Shown here: in pieces, positions 15,413-20,712 of the stretch
How the letters are laid out: each line of letters opens with the position of its first letter
How positions within the stretch are numbered: the stretch's first letter is position 1
From: a virus
Length of the DNA stretch: 20,712 nucleotides
IMG/VR virus record: IMGVR_UViG_3300022856_000053
Coordinates: 1-20,712 of that record
Direction: 5' to 3' (one strand)
Program-made: the position numbers and the translations under genes
The notes under the pieces: generated by a model
What the model was told of the DNA's origin: nothing
The model's input: the letters and a program-made list of their open reading frames with translations, nothing else
Database searches by the model: none

Positions 15413-16644
15413 TGAATTTTAATATATTCGGATCAGCCCCTGAGTATTATTCAGGACTGTTAGGACAAGAAGCTACTGATAAGCTACAAAAACGCGCTAC
15501 AGGTACAGGCATCGCTAATGCTTTGCTTGCTCTTGTTGCTCAGCCGCGCAACCAAGGTTACGGCTCTGCTTTGCCTTATATCGGCAAGGCTTTGATGGCT
15601 GGACAACAAGCTGGTCAGAATGTCATTGAAAGTGGCTTTGGTGACTTTGAACGAACCCAAAAAATTGCTGATATGAAACGTCAACAAGACCAACGTGCAG
15701 CTCAACAGCAATATATAAACACATTAACTCCAGACCAACAAAGGGTGGCATTGGCATACCCTGAATCCGCAGCTAAATTTGCTGAATCAAACCTTGTTCC
15801 AACTAAAAGAACCACGTTTGTTGCTCCTGATGGTTCTATCAGATTTAATGATACTGGAGAAATAGCTAGAAAAGAAAATGTTTCAGCTCCACGAAAATTT
15901 GAAACAATTGAAGTGCAAGAAGGTAGAAATAAAATTACTTATCAAATAAATCCAGATGGAACTAGGGGCGGCAGAATAGCTACTGGACAAATGGATGCCC
16001 CAAAAACACCATCTGCTACAACTTACAAAACTGAAACGGATGCAAGCGGTAATTTAGTTTATATTCCAAATACTCCAGGTATGCAAATTTTAAATACAGC
16101 AGGTCAGCCAACAACTTATACACCAAAATCAACTCAACCTAAAACTACTGACGCTCAAAATTTAGCTGCTGGATTTTACGATAGAATGAAATCAGCAACA
16201 GCCACAATAGATGAATTGAGTGCTTCAGCAGGTCAGCCAACAGCATTTGAAGAAGGGCTAGGAGCAATACCTTTTGTTGGTGATGTTGCATCTAGAAGTT
16301 TTGCACAAACGCCTCAAAGACAACAATATAGACAAGCACAAGCTAACTGGGTAAGAGCAAATTTAAGAAAAGAATCTGGAGCTGTTATTGGCGAACAAGA
16401 AATGGAAGATGAAATAGCAACGTATTTCCCACAACTTGGCGATTCGCAATCAGTAATTGAACAGAAAAAACAAGCTAGAGAAGTTACTCAAAATGCAATG
16501 AAAAGAAATGCTGGTGGTGCTATTGAGCAAAATGTTCAAAATGTCATTCCTGAACTTTATTTATCAAATGATTCTGTAATTGCACCACGAGTACAACCAA
16601 AACCACGTTTGCAATACAACATGAGAACTGGAGCATATAAATAA
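15412..16644 (+). CDS. Virion / DNA-transfer-type protein
   Basis: 410 residues. The N-terminal 100 residues are helical (GTGIANALLALVAQPRNQGY, then GKALMAGQQAGQNVIE and a charged RQQDQRAAQQQY helix). The middle (about 130-230) is beta/loop-like with APDGSIRFNDTGEIARKEN and PDGTRGGRI repeats. The C-terminal block WVRANLRKESGAVIGEQEME, followed by YFPQLGDSQSVIEQKK and QARE, is a motif set I know from phage injection and large virion-associated proteins. No transglycosylase catalytic motif is visible. TAATG overlaps on both sides couple it to the two other ejection-type genes. Confidence 0.75.
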   Translation: MNFNIFGSAPEYYSGLLGQEATDKLQKRATGTGIANALLALVAQPRNQGYGSALPYIGKALMAGQQAGQNVIESGFGDFERTQKIADMKRQQDQRAAQQQYINTLTPDQQRVALAYPESAAKFAESNLVPTKRTTFVAPDGSIRFNDTGEIARKENVSAPRKFETIEVQEGRNKITYQINPDGTRGGRIATGQMDAPKTPSATTYKTETDASGNLVYIPNTPGMQILNTAGQPTTYTPKSTQPKTTDAQNLAAGFYDRMKSATATIDELSASAGQPTAFEEGLGAIPFVGDVASRSFAQTPQRQQYRQAQANWVRANLRKESGAVIGEQEMEDEIATYFPQLGDSQSVIEQKKQAREVTQNAMKRNAGGAIEQNVQNVIPELYLSNDSVIAPRVQPKPRLQYNMRTGAYK

Positions 16645-18674
16645 TGCCTAAAATCAGAACAATAGAAAATGTAGGAGAGGTTGAGTTCCCAGATTCAATG
16701 TCAGACCAAGAGATAGATTTTGCTATTTTAAGGAATCAGGCAGCTGACGTTCAATCAATGCAACAACCAACAATGGCACAATCATTAAAACAAAGCGGTT
16801 ATGGCAATGTTTCAGAGTTTGATCCTTATGGCGGTACTTTTAATAAATTTGCGCTTGGTGTTGGCAAGGGATTAGTAGATACAGGTCGTGGAATAGGTCA
16901 AAGATTAGGTATAGTTTCAGAAAGTGATATTGCCAAAGCAAGAGAATTAGACAAGCCATTAATGAAAAGTACAGCAGCGCAAGCAGGAAATATTGCAGGT
17001 TCTATTTTACCAGCAATTCCAACTGCGTTTATTCCTGGCTCACAAGGTTATGCAGGATCAACTTTAGTTGGTGGTGTGCTGGGTGCTTTACAACCAACAA
17101 CAGAAGATGATTCAATAGTTGCAAATACCATTTTAGGTGGAGCAGGTGGAGCAGTAGGTAAAGGGATAGGCGATGTAATTGGTGCTGGAATATCAAAAGG
17201 ATATACAGGAGCTAAAACAATAGCTGAAAGATTAAAAAATGTAAGTCAAAAAGGACAAGTTCCATTAGCACAAAAAAAAGCTCAAGCTGTATTGCAAACG
17301 TCAGGCATTAATTTAGCTGACTTATCAGAAAGCGTACGAAACTCTATTGTTAAAGACACACAAGATGCGTTAAAAATAAACCCAAAATTGTCAAAAGACG
17401 CATTAAACAGATTGCTTGATTACAGAAACACAGGCGCAACTCCTAGAAAAGCACAGTTAACTTTAGACCCTTCAGATATTACACGCCAAACTAATGTAGA
17501 AAAACTAGCTGTTAATAGCGCAGGAAACTTAAAAAATGTAGCTAACGAAAACAATTCTGTTTTACTTAAAAATTTAGATGATTTAGGTGCTGCACAATCA
17601 TCTGGTGAGTTGTTTACTTCTGGAAGTAATGTTTTAGATTCTGCATCAAACTTTTTGCAAGGTAGAAAAGAAGCTGTTACTAATTTATATGACGTAGCTA
17701 AAGGATTGGGTGGGCGAGATGTCATGTATGATAATTTAGCTTTTACTAATCAAGTTGGCAAAAATTTAGATGCTCAATTAAAAAATGCTTTTTTGCCCGG
17801 TGAAATTAAAACTATTGTAAATGATATTGCTGAAGGTAAAATCCCTTTAAACATACAAGTAGCAGAACAGCTAAAAACAATATTATCTAGCGCAAGTAGA
17901 GCGGCAAAACAATCTGGTAATGGCAATGCAGTATCTGCTCTAAAAATAGTCAGAGATGCTATTGAGGAAACTCCTCTAGTTGGCGATGTTGGCAATGATG
18001 TTTTAGGGGCTTTTAATGCTGCAAGAAAAGAAGCGTTTAACCTTAAAAAGTTACAAGAAAACGCGCCTATATTAAAAGCTATTGATGATGGTGTTGAACC
18101 AGATAAAATATTTGAGAAATATATAATCAGGTCAAATTTAGATGAATTTAAAAACACAATAGATGTTTTAGACGAAACAGCAAAACAACAGTTAAAAAAT
18201 GATATGTTGTCTTACATTAAATTTAAATCAACAGCAGGCAATTTAGATAACACCACAGCAAAAATTAGTTCTTCTGCTATGGATAAAGTCTTTGGTAAAA
18301 ACGGTTTGATTACTAATAAGAAACTAGAGTTGTTATTTAATAAAGATGAAATTGCTAAATTAAACGCAATTAAAAACGTTATAAAATACGAAACAACGCA
18401 ACCAGTTGGAAGTGCTGTGAATAATTCAAACACTGCATCATCTGTGTATTCTGCATTGGAAAGAATAGGATCATCTAAAGTCGTTAATGCCATCCCTTTT
18501 GGCAAACCAATGCTTGCTGATCCATTAACTGGAATAACAACTGATGCGGCAGTAAGAAATTCGCTTAACGTGCCTAGAAGTTTGCTTGATAATACGAAAA
18601 TACCAGCAACACCTTCTAGATTTAGAGGGCTTGGTGGCAGATTAGGTGCTGAATCTTTCCAAAAACGTCAATAA
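16644..18674 (+). CDS. Large internal virion / DNA ejection protein
   Basis: 676 residues, the last gene before lysis. The N-terminal GEVEFPDSMSDQEIDFAIL (about residues 11-29) is a short domain common at the start of phage internal virion proteins. Residues 66-180 are Gly/Ala-rich with amphipathic and hydrophobic segments: FALGVGKGLVDTGRGIGQRL, then GNIAGSILPAIPTAFIPG and GGVLGALQP, likely membrane-active. The remaining about 490 residues are mostly helical and Lys/Asn-rich. It probably travels in the head and helps form the DNA path across the envelope. No lysozyme or protease motif was seen. The DNA here is markedly AT-rich (for example 15 G+C of 60 at 17521-17580). Confidence 0.78.
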   Translation: MPKIRTIENVGEVEFPDSMSDQEIDFAILRNQAADVQSMQQPTMAQSLKQSGYGNVSEFDPYGGTFNKFALGVGKGLVDTGRGIGQRLGIVSESDIAKARELDKPLMKSTAAQAGNIAGSILPAIPTAFIPGSQGYAGSTLVGGVLGALQPTTEDDSIVANTILGGAGGAVGKGIGDVIGAGISKGYTGAKTIAERLKNVSQKGQVPLAQKKAQAVLQTSGINLADLSESVRNSIVKDTQDALKINPKLSKDALNRLLDYRNTGATPRKAQLTLDPSDITRQTNVEKLAVNSAGNLKNVANENNSVLLKNLDDLGAAQSSGELFTSGSNVLDSASNFLQGRKEAVTNLYDVAKGLGGRDVMYDNLAFTNQVGKNLDAQLKNAFLPGEIKTIVNDIAEGKIPLNIQVAEQLKTILSSASRAAKQSGNGNAVSALKIVRDAIEETPLVGDVGNDVLGAFNAARKEAFNLKKLQENAPILKAIDDGVEPDKIFEKYIIRSNLDEFKNTIDVLDETAKQQLKNDMLSYIKFKSTAGNLDNTTAKISSSAMDKVFGKNGLITNKKLELLFNKDEIAKLNAIKNVIKYETTQPVGSAVNNSNTASSVYSALERIGSSKVVNAIPFGKPMLADPLTGITTDAAVRNSLNVPRSLLDNTKIPATPSRFRGLGGRLGAESFQKRQ

Positions 18675-18702
18675 GTAAAATATATGAATTAAAGGGAACA
18701 AG

Positions 18703-18909
18703 ATGGACAAAGAATCTATTGCAGCGGCAGCGACAAAAGTCACTTATGGTGGCGCAAGTGGAGCTGTATTTTTTGGGCTGACGGCTAATGAATTGGCAGC
18801 GATTGGTGGTTTAATATTGGCATTAATTGGCTTGATTGTGCAGATTGTTTTTAAGGTGTTAGGTTACTTGGAAATCAAACGTCACCACGATGAAATAGAG
18901 AAAAAATGA
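18703..18909 (+). CDS. Holin (two membrane spans)
   Basis: 68 residues with two hydrophobic segments: about residues 14-30 (TYGGASGAVFFGL...) and 33-54 (AAIGGLILALIGLIVQIVFK). A charged C-terminal tail, EIKRHHDEIEKK, follows. Size, topology and its place directly before the lysozyme fit a class II holin or pinholin, which opens or depolarises the inner membrane at lysis time. The RBS AAAGGGA is upstream. The stop overlaps the endolysin start (ATGA). Because the endolysin seems membrane-tethered, a pinholin role is plausible but not shown. Confidence 0.85.
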   Translation: MDKESIAAAATKVTYGGASGAVFFGLTANELAAIGGLILALIGLIVQIVFKVLGYLEIKRHHDEIEKK

Positions 18910-19376
18910 ATCGAGCACCTATCATCAGCTTAGGCATTAGCGGTATTGCGTTAATCGGATTGCTTGTTGCTGAAGGTTATCGTGACAATGCTTATATCCC
19001 AATTGCTGGCGATGTGCCTACAATTGGCTTTGGAACGACACAAAATGTTAAGATAGGCGATAAGGTAACAGTAGCTGAAGCATTAAATCGCGCTGTAGTT
19101 GATGTACAGAAGTTTGAGGGCGCAATTAAATCCTGCGTTACCGTACCCTTGCATCAATACGAATATGATGCTTATACTAGCTTAGCGTATAATATTGGAT
19201 CAGGTGCATTTTGTCGTAGTACGCTAGTTAGATTATTAAACAAAACAAACTATGATGATGCTTGTAGGCAAATTTTAAAGTGGGATAATTTTAAAGGTAA
19301 GCCATTGCGCGGACTAACAATAAGGCGCGAAAAAGAATACAAACAATGCATAGGCGTTACTAATTATAAAGGATAG
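18906..19376 (+). CDS. Endolysin, GH24 lysozyme with N-terminal membrane/SAR segment
   Basis: Muramidase that cuts the peptidoglycan glycan strand. Catalytic Glu is E23 in LVAEGYRDNAY. The conserved Thr is T39, in GDVPTIGFGTT. The usual E-8-D-5-T spacing is not exact: one extra residue lies between, and Asp36 rather than the T4-type position carries the acid. I believe this is a regular variant in this subfamily (GDVPTIGFGTT with VPLHQYEYDAYTSLAYNIG further on). Residues 5-22 (PIISLGISGIALIGLLVA) are a weakly hydrophobic Gly/Ala/Ser-rich segment, typical of signal-arrest-release lysozymes. The RRE...C end and four spaced Cys suggest periplasmic disulphides. ATGA overlap with the holin. Confidence 0.92.
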   Translation: MNRAPIISLGISGIALIGLLVAEGYRDNAYIPIAGDVPTIGFGTTQNVKIGDKVTVAEALNRAVVDVQKFEGAIKSCVTVPLHQYEYDAYTSLAYNIGSGAFCRSTLVRLLNKTNYDDACRQILKWDNFKGKPLRGLTIRREKEYKQCIGVTNYKG

Positions 19377-19379
19377 CTA

Positions 19380-19520
19380 ATGCAAGAGTTTCTGCAATAC
19401 TGCGAAACTGAGCGGCAAACTGAAATTATACAAGCTGTTATTGAAGCAGGCAGTAATAACCAAGCAAGTTTTAAACTTGGCATAAGCAGGCAATTTGTTG
19501 ACGATACGGTACACCGCTAG
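19380..19520 (+). pseudogene. Truncated helix-turn-helix phage gene (5' fragment)
   Basis: 46 codons, starting 3 bases after the endolysin stop: MQEFLQYCETERQTEIIQAV, IEAGSNNQASFKLGI, then SRQFVDDTVHR and TAG. The first about 42 residues match the N-terminal helix-turn-helix of a phage protein group that usually continues for hundreds of residues into a metallophosphoesterase-like domain. Here it stops abruptly, just after the recognition helix. Downstream coding sense moves to another frame and another protein (an M15 peptidase end). It is therefore probably a 5' remnant left by a deletion. A tiny working HTH protein cannot be excluded. Confidence 0.7.
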
Positions 19521-19690
19521 ATATTATCAAAGTGATTGAAGCAAGTGATATTGATTACGATCAGTTAATCGAAGAAGGTTCATGGGTGCATCTTTCTGTT
19601 CATCCTAAAATGCGTAGGCAAACAATGATAGCAAACTTTAGTGGGCGCAAAGTAACCTACGCATTTTATCAGCCAACGAGGTCAGCATAA
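19502..19690 (+). pseudogene. C-terminal remnant of an M15-type D-Ala peptidase
   Basis: 62 codons with no usable start: RYGTPLDIIKVIEASDIDYD, QLIEEGSWVHLS, then KMRRQTMIA. The DQLIxEGxWVHxS block is the C-terminal zinc-ligand end of the M15A family of cell-wall peptidases used by phages. The zinc-binding His/Asp motif (HxxGxAxD) of the front half is missing. The frame is closed by TGA at 19499-19501, right at the border with the HTH fragment, which is in a different frame. A lysis peptidase was probably here and has lost its 5' half. The stop overlaps the Rz start (TAATG), as an intact neighbour would. Confidence 0.78.
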
Positions 19691-20316
19691 TGTTCACAAT
19701 TATCGGATTACTGCTTAAAAGTTGGCTTACTTCTTTCATATCAATTATCCCTAAAATATTCAGCTTTATTGTGACGCATTGGCGCGTTATTTTACCAGTG
19801 GCAATAGTAGTTATAGGCTTGCTATACGTTCGTGCGCTACGCATTGATAACGCAAGCCTAAGCGCATCTAACGCACAATTGGCTATTGAAATTAAGGCAT
19901 ATCAAGACTACGCAAGCATATTAAATGAAAATAATCGTGGGTTAGAGCAAAAAGCACAGGTTGATGCTGATATTGAAAGTGAAAAGCACAAAGCCGAATT
20001 AGCTAAACTCAACATCAAATCACAATCAGACCGTGACAATCTTAAATCTCAACTGGAAAAATCTTATGCTAAAAAACTTAACGATATGCGGGTTGCTACT
20101 GCTAACAAGTTGCGCGACAGCACCAAAGCTAGTAGCGGTGGAATGTCCGACATTACCAACACGCCCGAATATACCGAAAGCGGGACAGAGCGTGACACAA
20201 CCGATTCTTACATACGAACTATTGAACGAGCAACAGCAGTAACGACTAGCGATTTCAACACTTGCTCAGCATGGGTTGACAATGTTTGCAATACTTTTGG
20301 GTGTGCTGAAAAATAA
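19690..20316 (+). CDS. Rz: Inner-membrane spanin (Rz-like)
   Basis: 208 residues. Residues 1-50 hold an N-terminal hydrophobic region, with the clearest span WRVILPVAIVVIGLLYVRAL (about 31-50). A long charged coiled-coil periplasmic part follows (about 55-150: ASNAQLAIEIKAYQDYASIL, ENNRGLEQKAQVDAD and onward). Together with a nested lipoprotein this is the classical Rz layout: the i-spanin reaches across the periplasm and fuses the inner and outer membranes at the last step of lysis. The C-terminal part contains Cys residues (NTCSAWVDNVCNTFGC). The first hydrophobic stretch, residues 2-28, could be a second membrane segment, which is unusual for an i-spanin. Confidence 0.85.
   Translation: MFTIIGLLLKSWLTSFISIIPKIFSFIVTHWRVILPVAIVVIGLLYVRALRIDNASLSASNAQLAIEIKAYQDYASILNENNRGLEQKAQVDADIESEKHKAELAKLNIKSQSDRDNLKSQLEKSYAKKLNDMRVATANKLRDSTKASSGGMSDITNTPEYTESGTERDTTDSYIRTIERATAVTTSDFNTCSAWVDNVCNTFGCAEK
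20066..20242 (+). CDS. Rz1: Outer-membrane spanin lipoprotein (Rz1-like), nested inside Rz
   Basis: 58 residues read in the +1 frame wholly inside Rz. The signal sequence MLKNLTICGLLLLTSC ends in a lipobox, LTSC, so Cys16 should be the lipidated first residue of a mature 43-residue protein. The mature part is Pro-rich (PTLPTRPNIPKAGQSVTQP), as is usual for Rz1 proteins. The in-frame GTG at 20033 would add 11 residues before the signal sequence, so the ATG at 20066, with a weak GGAAAA upstream, is the better start. Partner of the Rz-like spanin. This gene is easily missed by automated annotation. Confidence 0.85.
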   Translation: MLKNLTICGLLLLTSCATAPKLVAVECPTLPTRPNIPKAGQSVTQPILTYELLNEQQQ

Positions 20317-20320
20317 AGGG
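20315..20320 (+). promoter_or_regulatory. Ribosome binding site that decides a TTG start
   Basis: AAAGGG, 6 bases before TTG 20327, overlapping the Rz stop. It supports TTG rather than the upstream in-frame TTG at 20276 or the ATG at 20339 as the start of the metallophosphoesterase. Confidence 0.55.
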
Positions 20321-20326
20321 CTTGCT

Positions 20327-20626
20327 TTGACAACTCATATGTTTATACCTGACATACAGGCTAAGCCTGATGTTGATTTTACTTATCTAAAAGCTATCGG
20401 TAATTACATGGTAGCAAAAAAGCCTGATGTAGTAGTTTGTATTGGTGATTTTGCTGATATGGAAAGTTTAAGTTCTTATGATCGCGGTTTAAAATCTTTC
20501 GAGGGCAGAAGTTACCAAAAAGATATTTGGGCAGCGCGTGAAGCTATGGATGCTTTACTAACACCATTGTTTGAATTTAACAAGAGGCAGATAGTTATGA
20601 TGGCTATGCGATTACTAAGCAGCTAG
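20327..20626 (+). pseudogene. Metallophosphoesterase, N-terminal part only (broken)
   Basis: About 99 codons from TTG 20327. HMFIPDIQAKPDVDF near the start and VVVCIGDFADMESLSSYDRG (GDxxD metal-binding motif) are followed by KSFEGRSYQKDIWAAREAMD. They match the front of calcineurin-like phosphoesterases carried by many phages, which are expected to be at least twice this length. Similarity ends at about FEFNK. The last residues (RQIVMMAMRLLSS) do not fit, and the GNHE and His motifs needed for the metal centre are absent. A frameshift or deletion near 20580-20590 is therefore likely. As it stands it should be inactive. It lies right after the spanins, a common place for accessory phage genes. 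Confidence 0.75.
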
Positions 20627-20694
20627 AAACGTACAACACTAAATCAGCATCAAAAGCGCATGAACAAGAGGTGATATTTAAAGTTGTGATTTAG
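20581..20694 (+). pseudogene. Reading-frame fragment of unknown origin after the broken phosphoesterase
   Basis: In a different frame from the phosphoesterase, the open stretch reads EADSYDGYAITKQLETYNTK then SASKAHEQEVIFKVV and TAG. Codon use looks coding, but there is no start codon or ribosome binding site. It may be the 3' part of a neighbouring phage gene joined to the phosphoesterase by a deletion. After the stop, another frame reads DLVIVSLI to the window end, so a second small frame change near 20686 is possible. I do not recognise the family. Confidence 0.35.
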
Positions 20695-20712
20695 TGATTG
20701 TGTCCTTGATTT

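Noticed and set aside
17774-18157. Antisense frame of 127 codons in the large ejection protein
   Set aside because: Composition follows the AT-rich complement of a convincing + strand gene. All other genes are on the + strand.
19485-19520. Possible programmed frameshift joining the HTH and M15 frames
   Set aside because: No slippery heptamer is seen where the frames meet. The joined product would lack both the enzyme's zinc motif and the HTH protein's main domain, so a deletion scar is simpler.
20327-20355. TTGACA followed at promoter distance by TGACAT
   Set aside because: The -10 element matches poorly (3 of 6), and the TTG is better explained as the start codon of the phosphoesterase with AAAGGG upstream.
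1-20712. tRNA genes, CRISPR arrays, insertion sequences, integrase or attachment sites
   Set aside because: Looked for; no cloverleaf, regularly spaced repeats, transposase motifs or integrase frame seen by eye. Short or divergent examples could be missed without a tool.

Overview
This window is the late (virion assembly, tail and lysis) half of an AT-rich, tailed double-stranded DNA phage. Every supported gene is on the + strand. It has a partial terminase, portal, scaffold and coat genes, a string of tail and fibre genes, and large ejection-type proteins. It has no recognisable tape measure, tail tube, sheath or baseplate gene. This points to a podovirus-like, short-tailed particle. The portal, coat and adaptor proteins look most like the families typified by phage SU10; this is judged from remembered family sequences, with no search run. 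A Gram-negative host is inferred from the lysis cassette: holin, membrane-anchored lysozyme, and an inner/outer-membrane spanin pair with a lipobox. The host species cannot be told from the sequence.

Layout. 1-5333 is the head module: large terminase (5' end cut by the window), portal, a small conserved protein, an acidic scaffold and the major capsid protein, closed by a clear intrinsic terminator at 5341-5366. 5379-8147 restarts with a small conserved phage protein. An unusual insert follows, a TPR/glycosyltransferase-like protein overlapping a SAM methyltransferase, and then the head-tail adaptor. 8157-11398 is the fibre/appendage region: a gp80-like protein, a fibre, a fibre-assembly-like protein, three small or unknown genes and a tail-collar-domain protein. 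Part of it (about 9241-9900) is visibly richer in G+C, and a perfect 14-bp direct repeat lies at the starts of two of its genes. 11398-13753 holds a large nozzle/stabilisation-type tail protein, a small conserved protein and a GNAT-like protein. 13750-18674 holds four internal-virion or DNA-ejection-type proteins. 18703-20316 is lysis: holin, endolysin, and Rz with Rz1 nested inside it in another frame.

Two places look damaged. Between endolysin and Rz, the first 46 codons of a helix-turn-helix gene run, out of frame, into the last 62 codons of an M15-type peptidase. At the right end, a metallophosphoesterase stops after about 95 residues and is followed in another frame by the tail of an unrelated-looking reading frame. 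Both look like deletion scars or assembly joins.

Genes are packed very tightly. Eight consecutive pairs share the 1-nt stop/start overlap TAATG, one shares TGATG and two share ATGA, so most of the window probably works as one or two long, translationally coupled late transcripts.
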